From Synergistota bacterium (GTDB lineage Bacteria > Synergistota > JAGHAJ01), in the NCBI GenBank assembly GCA_021161545.1, contig JAGHAJ010000112.1:1-8342 (forward strand): a DNA stretch of 8,342 nt. The letters run 5' to 3'. Numbering within the stretch: the stretch's first letter is position 1; each line of letters opens with the position of its first letter. A program made the translations under genes and the position numbers. Positions 1-5,450 of this stretch are shown here, in pieces. The notes under the pieces were generated by a model, which saw only the letters and a list, made by a program, of their open reading frames with translations, searched no databases and was not told where the DNA came from.

Positions 1-1247
1 AAGGTGAGACCACTAAAGAGCGCCAGACCGAGTATGAACAAGTTTCTCGAGTTATTCAGGTTAACGAACTGGAGATTGGATAACCCAACTGCAGCAATTA
101 AACCGAACAGTCCTACATACATTGCTCCCACGACAGGTTGTGGGAGTGTGGCTAAGATGGCACCAAACTTCGCAAAGAATGGTATTACAATAGCTATAGT
201 TGCGCCTGCCTTGATTACTCGTCTGGAAGCAACCCTTGTTATACCGATTGCTCCGATGTTTTCCGTATAGGATGTAGTTCCACCGCCTGACTGCAAGATT
301 CCTGCTATCAAGCATCCTACACCTTCTGCACCAAGTCCTCTTGATATCATTCTTGCTGTAGGAACTGGTCCTTCAGCTATTCTCGCACAAGAATGGTAGT
401 CCCCTATTGACTCTACCATAGATGCTATATATCCTGCTAATGTGCCTATAGCTCCTGCAGTTACAACAGAGTCTATAGGAGGAAATCCCCACTTAAATGG
501 TGCTATGGGCCTTATCCAGAACCATGGAGAATTGTGGATGAGTTGTAAACCTTTTGCGAGATTTGCAGGATTTCCTGGAGGTATTAGCCCTGTTAATGTT
601 CCTATGAGGGAAAGTATCCATCCAGTGAGTATTGCGAGTAATACAGGGAAAAGCAAAAACACTCTTGATTTTCTTGCAAATACCTGGGAGTAGAGAATCA
701 AAGCAATTAATGTGATTATAGAAATAGTCCAGTTTCCAGCCATGAATGGTGCTCCTACTCCAAACAAGGAGAGTCCTATCATTGTAACTGTTGGTGCAAT
801 TGTTATTGGCCCTATATATCTCTTGATTTGGCCCATTAATCCGCTATAACCAAGTATAATTTCAAAGAATGAACCAAATAGTATTGCTGTTGAAATGGTC
901 TGTATCATATTTTGCCAGTTTCCACCGTGTTGGCCTACTAAGGCAATGATAGCAAATGCTGGTCCTAAAAATGAGAAACTGCTGCTCTGGATTATAGGTA
1001 ATTTGTTACCTATATATTGTTGTAAAAGTGTTGCAATGCCACTTGCTAAAAATACAGTAGAGATTAAAAGTGCTGTTTCTTGAGGTGGCATCTTCATTGC
1101 GCCACTGAGTATCAATGGAACACTGACTGTCGCACCAAACATTGTAAGGTAGTGTTGAAAACCAAGGAAAAAAGACAATGCTATCTTTGGCCTACTTCCT
1201 ATTGGGTATATGACCCAGCCCTTTTGCATGGTTGTCTGCTCTGTCAT
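1..1247 (-). CDS. NCS2/NAT family nucleobase (uracil/xanthine-type) permease, 3' end cut by window
   Basis: Inner-membrane nucleobase transporter, probably proton-coupled. The minus strand is open from an ATG at 1247 to the window edge (415 codons, no stop), so the C-terminus is missing. Family bacterial members are usually about 430-460 residues. Nearly the whole product is hydrophobic segments. Diagnostic motifs are QH at residues 31-32 in the first membrane helix, ESIGDY starting at Glu279, and the NAT signature ENIGAIGITR at 329-338. Glu279 and Glu329 correspond to the substrate-binding glutamates known in UraA. The wording around ESIGDY and TSYTENIGAIGIT is very like eukaryotic SVCT/SLC23 and their bacterial relatives. 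A strong GGAGGGGG ribosome-binding site lies 9 nt before the ATG. Substrate (uracil, xanthine, urate or another base) cannot be assigned from sequence. The neighbouring mobB makes a purine plausible, by inference only. Confidence 0.92.
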   Translation of the reverse strand, partial: MTEQTTMQKGWVIYPIGSRPKIALSFFLGFQHYLTMFGATVSVPLILSGAMKMPPQETALLISTVFLASGIATLLQQYIGNKLPIIQSSSFSFLGPAFAIIALVGQHGGNWQNMIQTISTAILFGSFFEIILGYSGLMGQIKRYIGPITIAPTVTMIGLSLFGVGAPFMAGNWTISIITLIALILYSQVFARKSRVFLLFPVLLAILTGWILSLIGTLTGLIPPGNPANLAKGLQLIHNSPWFWIRPIAPFKWGFPPIDSVVTAGAIGTLAGYIASMVESIGDYHSCARIAEGPVPTARMISRGLGAEGVGCLIAGILQSGGGTTSYTENIGAIGITRVASRRVIKAGATIAIVIPFFAKFGAILATLPQPVVGAMYVGLFGLIAAVGLSNLQFVNLNNSRNLFILGLALFSGLT

Positions 1248-1284
1248 AGTATAAAACCCCCTCCTGGAATGATTGCTCAATTTG

Positions 1285-1344
1285 CCTCAAAAGTTGTGCA
1301 CTTCTGTATATTCTACTATTACTGTTATCACTGTTTGTTTGAGG
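1285..1344 (-). promoter_or_regulatory. Possible stem in the permease 5' leader
   Basis: The permease leader contains CCTCAAA and TTTGAGG (plus-strand arms 1285-1291 and 1338-1344), a perfect 7-bp pairing around a 46-nt interior. The downstream arm ends about 20 nt before the ribosome-binding site. I do not recognise a known purine, preQ1 or other riboswitch core here. It may be an ordinary untranslated leader. Confidence 0.2.
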
Positions 1345-1370
1345 AGCATGAGCTTTTTCAGCTGCTCGAA

Positions 1371-1398
1371 AGTATATCACAATTGACACTTTTGTCAA
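1371..1398 (-). promoter_or_regulatory. Sigma-70 type promoter of the permease
   Basis: On the minus strand there is a perfect -35 box TTGACA (1398-1393), a 16-nt spacer, and TATACT (1376-1371) as the -10. TGTGA stands directly before the -10, giving an extended -10 (TGn). Transcription would start near 1364, leaving a leader of about 115 nt before the permease ATG. The same TGTGA-TATACT block recurs at 8239-8249, and a variant precedes tmk. Confidence 0.8.
1383..1398. promoter_or_regulatory. Operator-like palindrome covering the permease -35 box
   Basis: TTGACA-CTTT-TGTCAA is a perfect inverted repeat with 6-bp arms and a 4-bp centre. The right arm read on the minus strand is the -35 element itself, so a dimeric regulator bound here would compete with RNA polymerase. 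A palindrome can also arise by chance because TTGACA is constrained. No regulator gene is present in the window to support it. Confidence 0.35.
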
Positions 1399-1485
1399 GT
1401 TTATAACTTAAAATATAGTAGATAGGTATGAAGATATGTTATACCATCAAGAGTGAAACACTTACATGGGTTGACTCAGTGAAAT

Positions 1486-1524
1486 ATAGGTATATGCCAC
1501 CTCAAAGGGGTGGCGTATACCTAT
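1486..1524 (-). terminator. Strong hairpin 3' of mobB, probable terminator without a U-run
   Basis: ATAGGTATATGCCACC (1486-1501) faces GGTGGCGTATACCTAT (1509-1524) around a 7-nt loop: 16 paired positions with a single G-T wobble. It starts 54 nt after the mobB stop codon on the minus strand. It is the only strong structure between mobB and the permease promoter. No real T-run follows on either strand (ATTTC on the minus side), so it could instead be an mRNA-stabilising stem or a protein-binding palindrome. The rest of 1399-1578 shows no gene. One more copy of ATAGGTAT lies at 1422-1429. Confidence 0.5.
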
Positions 1525-1578
1525 GTGCCCAATAAGGGTTCTCAGCCTTTTACAAAGTTGTGTATATTTACGGTTACT

Positions 1579-2319
1579 TCAGAGCTTCATGTGGAGATTT
1601 ACTTCTTTTATGTCCTCTGGGGTGTCCTTCAGGACGCCAATGAGTGAGGTAACAACGGTAGAGATAATCTGCTCTACGAATGGATTTAAAGGTATATTGA
1701 TATTGTTTATCTTTAGCTTTATGTTGGATGGGAGGACAACGCAGTCCTTCAAGGAACCCTCACCTTTTAAAATCAAAGATGCCATGTTGAAGCAGGTTCC
1801 CCCTTTGCAGTGTCCACAGTCGAGGAGTGGTAGTGGAGGGAATGAGCGTTCTAGTGCTAATTCTGCTATCTCCTTTGTCTGTTCTGGTTTGAAGGATGGT
1901 ATGCCTTCTTCTACGGTTTCTCCGTTATCTATGACTGTGGCTATGGTAAGCTCATTTATAAGTTCTTTTGCATCTTGGATATTTTCTGCCCTTACTATGT
2001 TGGGTATTGCTTCTCCCTTAAAGCCTTCTATTATCAGAATATCGGTATTGATATAAGAAAATGCACTCCTCAGCTTTGTGGGTGTAGTATATATCTGTGT
2101 TACTGAGTCAGATAGTGCGATGGACATTTTGCTTCCTGCTAAGAATAGTCGTTCAGAGTCACCATTTGCCTTATCGTTTTCCAGTTTGAAATGTGTTGCA
2201 TGTTTTATGGTGGATACAGAGAATCCCAGTGTTTTGAGCTCTGGTAACATGCTCTCTATCAACGAAGTTTTGCCACTATTGTGATAACCTATAATGCTGA
2301 AGCACTTTTTAACTGCCAT
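1579..2319 (-). CDS. mobB: MobB: molybdopterin-guanine dinucleotide biosynthesis GTPase with C-terminal four-cysteine domain
   Basis: Cytoplasmic P-loop nucleotide-binding protein that assists formation of the molybdenum guanine-dinucleotide cofactor. The preferred start is the ATG at 2319 (246 aa), because GGGGGG lies 7 nt upstream. An ATG at 2334 would add five residues but has no ribosome-binding site. From 2319 the order is: Walker A GYHNSGKTS (11-19), the MobB-type TIKH motif (37-40), ILIIEGFK (about 99-106), then an extension from about residue 155 to the end. The extension contains LDCGHCKGGTC and a later Cys, giving C-x2-C-x4-C-x16-C at 168, 171, 176 and 193, which suggests an Fe-S cluster or zinc. 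Plain MobB (about 170 aa in E. coli) lacks this part. It lies 22 nt downstream of a cysteine-rich gene remnant and likely shares its promoter. Confidence 0.88.
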   Translation of the reverse strand: MAVKKCFSIIGYHNSGKTSLIESMLPELKTLGFSVSTIKHATHFKLENDKANGDSERLFLAGSKMSIALSDSVTQIYTTPTKLRSAFSYINTDILIIEGFKGEAIPNIVRAENIQDAKELINELTIATVIDNGETVEEGIPSFKPEQTKEIAELALERSFPPLPLLDCGHCKGGTCFNMASLILKGEGSLKDCVVLPSNIKLKINNINIPLNPFVEQIISTVVTSLIGVLKDTPEDIKEVNLHMKL

Positions 2320-2326
2320 GATTATA

Positions 2327-2332
2327 CCCCCC
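2327..2332 (-). promoter_or_regulatory. Ribosome-binding site that sets the mobB start
   Basis: GGGGGG on the minus strand, 7 nt before the ATG at 2319. It overlaps the tail of the alternative upstream ATG (2334), which makes the upstream start unlikely. Confidence 0.6.
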
Positions 2333-2341
2333 ATTGGTTTT

Positions 2342-2549
2342 TTATATTATTTCTTCTATAACCTTTGCAAGTTGCTTTAGATTTCTGCATTCAAACACGG
2401 CAGAGCAACATTTTGAAAAGACTCCCATGATGTTGTCCTGAGCACTTGGTATGCAGATATTTACTGCATTAGAAGGGCTGACAGGTAGGTTCATACTTGC
2501 TGAGCCACAGTGCAGCGGAGTCCACTAGTCTTCCTAAGTCTTTCATCAT
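2342..2549 (-). pseudogene. Probable frameshifted small cysteine-rich protein gene upstream of mobB
   Basis: Two overlapping minus-strand frames read like pieces of one protein. The first, from ATG ATG at 2549, gives 26 residues including MMKDLGRLVDSAALW and stops at 2469. Its frame is open back to 2600. The second is open from 2524 to TAA at 2342 (60 codons, an ATG at 2494) and reads like a protein C-terminus, including SKCCSAVFECRNLKQLAKV, with five cysteines. Joining them near 2500-2525 with a one-base shift would give about 70-75 residues. I do not recognise the family. No good ribosome-binding site precedes 2549 or 2494. Alternatives are a genuine 50-residue gene from 2494, programmed frameshifting, a sequencing error, or a non-coding mobB leader. 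Confidence 0.38.
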
Positions 2550-2590
2550 AAATGTAGGAAAGCCCACTGTTTTCTTGTTTACTGGCTTAT

Positions 2591-2699
2591 TGTAACCTCT
2601 TTAGATTTCTCGTATAGTGTTTCTCTTATTTATAATAGTATTAGTTTTATAAGCCATTGTCAATAACTATGTGCTGTTGTCTTCTATATAAAGGTTACA
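2591..2699. repeat. 8-bp inverted repeat flanking the mobB promoter
   Basis: TGTAACCT (2591-2598) and AGGTTACA (2692-2699) are perfect inverted copies. They bracket the minus-strand promoter at roughly equal distances (36 nt on either side). GGTTA is repeated next to the right copy (GGTTACAGGTTA, 2693-2704). They may be paired protein-binding sites in the divergent mobB/tmk region. Arms this short can occur by chance. Confidence 0.25.
2635..2663 (-). promoter_or_regulatory. Probable promoter for the remnant-mobB transcript
   Basis: Minus strand TTGACA (2663-2658), 17-nt spacer, TACTAT (2640-2635). The -35 is perfect and the -10 matches TATAAT at 4 of 6. Transcription would begin near 2628, over 300 nt ahead of the mobB start. 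That is consistent with another gene, or what is left of one, lying between. Confidence 0.55.
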
Positions 2700-2757
2700 G
2701 GTTATTCTATATCGGCTCCGCTTATGCTTCGCTGTTTTGCGCTGTATTCTTGTTGAG

Positions 2758-2768
2758 TGTGATAAAAT
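2758..2768 (+). promoter_or_regulatory. Extended -10 promoter abutting the tmk start codon
   Basis: TGTGA (2758-2762) is followed by TAAAAT (2763-2768, 5 of 6 to TATAAT), the same arrangement as the permease promoter and the promoter at 8221. No good -35 exists at the expected distance; TTGCGC at 2737 is too far. The usual start point, 7 nt after the -10, is the A of the tmk ATG at 2775. Confidence 0.5.
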
Positions 2769-2774
2769 AGTGTC

Positions 2775-3416
2775 ATGGGTAAAAGGGGTATACTTATAAC
2801 CTTGGAAGGTATAGATGGTAGTGGAAAGAGTACCCATGTGCGTCTCTTATCAGAGGCGTTAAGGGAGAGAGGAATACCCGTTGTTTCCACATTTGAACCT
2901 GGTGATACGCCTCTTGGAGCAGAATTGAGGAGGATCTTGTTGAGGGGTGATTTCTCTATTGCTGAACAGGCGGAATTACTGTTGTATATGGCTGATAGGG
3001 TGCAGCATGTACAGGAGGTTATATTACCTGCACTTAATAAGGGAGTTATAGTGGTGTGTGAGAGATATGTTGATTCCACGCTTGTGTATCAGGGATATGG
3101 CAGAGGCGTAGATAAAGGTTTTATAGAGTTTCTGAATGAATGGGTTGTGGATGGTTGTATTCCAGATTTGACCATTGTACTGACCCTTCCGGTTGATTTG
3201 GCATTTGAGAGAATGAAGTCACGAGATAGGGACAGAATGGAGCAGAACGATATGGCTTTTTTCCAGAGATTGAAAGATGGATACGATGAGCTTTTGAAAA
3301 AGGACAATAGGAATGTAGTATTGGTAGATGCTACGAGAAAAAAACAGATTGTCCATATGGATGTGTTGAAAGTGGTTCTATCTTACCTTAGGAAGGTGGG
3401 TTTCATTGAAGGTTGA
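2775..3416 (+). CDS. tmk: Thymidylate kinase (dTMP kinase)
   Basis: Phosphorylates dTMP to dTDP with ATP, an essential cytoplasmic step of dTTP synthesis. The 213-residue length is typical. Visible motifs are the P-loop GIDGSGKST at 12-20, EPGDTPLG at 41-48, YMADRVQHV at 71-79, ERY at 97-99 in the usual DRY position, YQGYGRG at 105-111 and an arginine-rich lid around 146-156 (RMKSRDRDRME). Two common residues differ: the usual R-E-P-G-G-T is F-E-P-G-D-T, and DRY is ERY. The ATG at 2775 places the family N-terminus exactly right (MGKRGILITLEGIDG), yet there is no Shine-Dalgarno sequence before it. It is first of the plus-strand operon and overlaps the yaaR start by 11 nt. Confidence 0.95.
   Translation: MGKRGILITLEGIDGSGKSTHVRLLSEALRERGIPVVSTFEPGDTPLGAELRRILLRGDFSIAEQAELLLYMADRVQHVQEVILPALNKGVIVVCERYVDSTLVYQGYGRGVDKGFIEFLNEWVVDGCIPDLTIVLTLPVDLAFERMKSRDRDRMEQNDMAFFQRLKDGYDELLKKDNRNVVLVDATRKKQIVHMDVLKVVLSYLRKVGFIEG
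3391..3400 (+). promoter_or_regulatory. Ribosome-binding site supporting the TTG start of yaaR
   Basis: GGAAGGTGGG lies inside the 3' end of tmk, 5 nt before the TTG at 3406. It singles out that TTG, since the yaaR frame has no ATG until its last residues. Confidence 0.6.
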
Positions 3417-3879
3417 TAGATTGGGGCAGGGTGATGTCCTTGGGAGAAAGGACAGAACCACAAGGTGTAGAGCACATTTGCAGAGGTCTGGCTCTTATGG
3501 AGAGGGTAAAAAGGTTACATTTGTGGAGGAGCTTTCTGCATCTTATGATGAAAGGGAGGCGAGAAAAGACCTTGCAGAGCTATTGGATGAGATAGATAAA
3601 CTTGGTAAAAAGCTTATTGAGGAACCGGATGTAGATGTGGCTTCTGAGTATAGGAGTGCGGTTGCGGCGTTTATAGATAAGGTAATAAAGAGGATATATA
3701 AGGTAAGAGAAATAAATGAGCTTAAATACACAAGGAACAAGGTTTATTTGCTGGTTGAGAAGATAAATGGGGAGCTTGACGAGTTATTGAATATGGTGAT
3801 TCAGAAGGAAAGAGATAAAATAGCATTGTTGTCAAAGGTTACTGAAATAAGAGGTATGCTTGTTGACCTCTTCAGGTGA
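3406..3879 (+). CDS. yaaR: YaaR family protein (DUF327)
   Basis: A 157-residue, soluble, mostly helical protein of unknown biochemical role, recognised by resemblance to B. subtilis YaaR. The N-terminus MKVDRLG parallels MKIQRIG, the region 43-75 contains LLDEIDKLGKKL, and the C-terminus EIRGMLVDLFR parallels EIQGMLVNVYT. It begins with TTG, 11 nt before the end of tmk, preceded by a good ribosome-binding site. This suggests translational coupling to tmk. The order tmk-yaaR-holB-yaaT is the Bacillus one with yaaQ (darA, the c-di-AMP binding PII-like protein) missing. Residues 8-40 are basic and variable, as is common for this family. The conserved linkage with clamp-loader and RNase Y-complex genes is the only functional clue. 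Confidence 0.85.
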   Translation: MKVDRLGQGDVLGRKDRTTRCRAHLQRSGSYGEGKKVTFVEELSASYDEREARKDLAELLDEIDKLGKKLIEEPDVDVASEYRSAVAAFIDKVIKRIYKVREINELKYTRNKVYLLVEKINGELDELLNMVIQKERDKIALLSKVTEIRGMLVDLFR

Positions 3880-3886
3880 GGTTGTG

Positions 3887-4654
3887 ATGGGCAGGTTGGA
3901 AGAGATTGAGTCTTTGTACCCTTTTAATATTTCTACGTTACGGAATTCCCTGGGAGATGGCAAGGTTGTAGGGGCATATTTGTTTGAAGGGTTTGGCGAT
4001 GCAGTATCTGATGTTGCTTTGAGGTTCATACAGTCGCTTTTGTGTAATGAGTTGTCCGATGATGCTTGTGGCGAATGCAAGAACTGTAGGGCGGTTGAGG
4101 CTAACATTCATCCTTCTGTGCATAAAATTGAGCTCTTTGAGCGTGCACTCTCGATTGCGGATGTGAGGAAGATCGAAGAGTTTATCCTGCTACCTGCAGT
4201 TGGAGGAGACTACAGGGTGGTATTTATAAATGGATTGATGAGATACTCCTTGGAGGCGGTTAATGCCCTGCTTAAGACTGTTGAAGAGCCTTCAAGAGAT
4301 GTGGTCTTTGTGGTTGTTGTACCTTATAGATATCTTTTACCAAAGACATTTGTTTCTCGATGTCAGATATTTTACTTTCCTTCTGTGAGGAGCTTTGATA
4401 GTGTAATTGTTGAGTATGCAGAGAAGATATTACAAGGGCGCCTATCTGTGGAAGAGATAGTGGATATATCATTGAAGTGGGATAGAAGGAAGGTGAGTGA
4501 GTTGTTGAACTACATCGCTAAAAGATTGGTGGACTTGAATAGACCTGAAGATGCCGCACGCCTGATAGATATATCCAGAAATCTTGATACCTATAATCTT
4601 AGTATTCCATTGGTAGTAGATAGTGTAATCCTTGAGTCTATTGGGGGGATATGA
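3887..4654 (+). CDS. holB: DNA polymerase III clamp-loader subunit delta prime-like (HolB)
   Basis: Component of the AAA+ complex that loads the beta sliding clamp. The ATG at 3887 (255 aa) is preferred because AGGTGAGG sits 5 nt upstream; an in-frame TTG at 3860 would overlap yaaR by 20 nt and add nine residues. From 3887: a clamp-loader zinc module with Cys at 53, 61, 64 and 67, NALLKTVEEPS (126-136), and the SRC motif at 157-159 whose arginine acts as the trans arginine finger. The Walker A position reads GFGDAVSD (35-42) and lacks the lysine; the Walker B region reads VFINGLMR and lacks the acidic pair. It should therefore not hydrolyse ATP, as is known for E. coli delta prime. The product is shorter than E. 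coli delta prime (334 aa), mainly at the C-terminus. It lies 7 nt after yaaR and 4 nt before yaaT. Confidence 0.88.
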   Translation: MGRLEEIESLYPFNISTLRNSLGDGKVVGAYLFEGFGDAVSDVALRFIQSLLCNELSDDACGECKNCRAVEANIHPSVHKIELFERALSIADVRKIEEFILLPAVGGDYRVVFINGLMRYSLEAVNALLKTVEEPSRDVVFVVVVPYRYLLPKTFVSRCQIFYFPSVRSFDSVIVEYAEKILQGRLSVEEIVDISLKWDRRKVSELLNYIAKRLVDLNRPEDAARLIDISRNLDTYNLSIPLVVDSVILESIGGI

Positions 4655-4658
4655 GGCG

Positions 4659-5450
4659 ATGAATATAGTGCAGGCAGTGTTTGGAAAACCTAAGGAGGTT
4701 AGATATTTTTCTGTTCTAGGTGGATTGAAGATAGAGAAAGGTGAGGTTGTGGTTGCTGAGACTTGGAGGGGGCTTGACCTTGCTAAGGTGTTGAAGGTTA
4801 TAGAGGGTGCTGAGTGTGAAGGTATATCTGTTGAAGGGTGCATAAAAAGGAGGGCGGATGATTCTGATGTAAGGTTATTTTTTTCCAAGATACCTAAGGA
4901 AAGAGAGGCTTTCGAGATAGCGAAAAAGAAGGTAAGAGAGCATAATTTACATATGAAGCTGGTTGATGCAGAATATACCTTGGATAAGAAAAGGCTTTTA
5001 TTTTACTTTCTTGCTGATGGTAGGGTGGATTTCAGGGAACTTGTGAAGGACCTTGCATCTATATTTAAGTTGAGAATAGAGATGAGGCAGATAGGTGATA
5101 GAGATGAGACAAAGATAGTAGGTGGTATAGGTCCTTGTGGTAGACCTTTATGTTGCTCCTCCTTCCTTTACATATTTAAAAAGATATCTGTTAGGATGGC
5201 GAAGGAGCAGAATCTCTCTCTAAATCCGAATAAGATTTCTGGACTGTGTGGGAAGCTTATGTGTTGTCTTGCTTATGAATATGACACCTATAAAGAGGCG
5301 TGGAGTAAGTTACCTAAGGTGAATCAAAGAGTTCATACCCCCAGGGGGGAGGGCATAGTGGTGTCTGTTGAACCGCTGAAGGAGCAGGTTGCTGTTGCAA
5401 TAGATGATAAGGAAATGGTTTTTTCTTATGAGGAGGTTACTGCTATATGA
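4659..5450 (+). CDS. ricT: PSP1-domain protein YaaT/RicT, RNase Y specificity (Y-complex) subunit
   Basis: Close relative of B. subtilis YaaT (RicT). With RicA and RicF, RicT forms an Fe-S containing complex that directs RNase Y processing and affects competence, biofilm and sporulation there. The product is 263 residues from the ATG at 4659; GGGGGG lies 10 nt upstream. The PSP1 domain covers about 56-143, including DADGRVDFRELVKDL-like sequence at 119-132 (here ADGRVDFRELVKDL). The cysteine motifs are GPCGRPLCCSS (Cys160, 165, 166) and GLCGKLMCC (Cys197, 202, 203), the residues expected to ligate the cluster. In-frame TTG starts at 4632 and 4641 inside holB are less likely. It ends with ATGA overlapping ftsY by 4 nt. 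In Bacillus the next gene is yabA; here it is ftsY. ricA and ricF are not in the window. Confidence 0.93.
   Translation: MNIVQAVFGKPKEVRYFSVLGGLKIEKGEVVVAETWRGLDLAKVLKVIEGAECEGISVEGCIKRRADDSDVRLFFSKIPKEREAFEIAKKKVREHNLHMKLVDAEYTLDKKRLLFYFLADGRVDFRELVKDLASIFKLRIEMRQIGDRDETKIVGGIGPCGRPLCCSSFLYIFKKISVRMAKEQNLSLNPNKISGLCGKLMCCLAYEYDTYKEAWSKLPKVNQRVHTPRGEGIVVSVEPLKEQVAVAIDDKEMVFSYEEVTAI

Noticed and set aside
1248-1364. Purine or preQ1 riboswitch in the permease leader
   Set aside because: I looked for the conserved cores and found none. Only a generic 7-bp pairing is visible.
1192-1398. 68-residue minus-strand frame across the permease leader
   Set aside because: It begins inside the promoter -35 box and overlaps the permease start in another frame, so it would not be transcribed from that promoter.
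1080-1406. 108-residue plus-strand open frame over the permease start and its promoter
   Set aside because: It crosses the permease coding region, leader and promoter in antisense. No start signal or recognisable protein features.
1579-1600. MobB ends in NLHMKL, a string also found inside RicT
   Set aside because: The DNA differs at several synonymous positions and the surroundings are unrelated, so it is chance and not a duplication.
1523-2056. 177-residue plus-strand open frame opposite mobB
   Set aside because: It is antisense to a clear MobB with a P-loop, has serine/isoleucine-rich shadow composition, and has no ribosome-binding site.
2320-2334. Upstream ATG adding five residues to MobB
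   Set aside because: The G-run that serves as ribosome-binding site lies within this extension and fits the ATG at 2319.
2711-2745. Repetitive GCT/GCG-rich stretch resembling a repeat array
   Set aside because: The units are imperfect, short and not evenly spaced. No CRISPR or tandem repeat can be supported.
3860-3886. TTG start for HolB inside yaaR
   Set aside because: AGAGG precedes it, so it is not impossible, but the ATG at 3887 has a stronger AGGTGAGG and avoids a 20-nt overlap.
4632-4658. TTG start for RicT inside holB
   Set aside because: The ATG at 4659 has a G-rich site upstream and gives the usual RicT N-terminus. The extra residues have no counterpart in B. subtilis YaaT.
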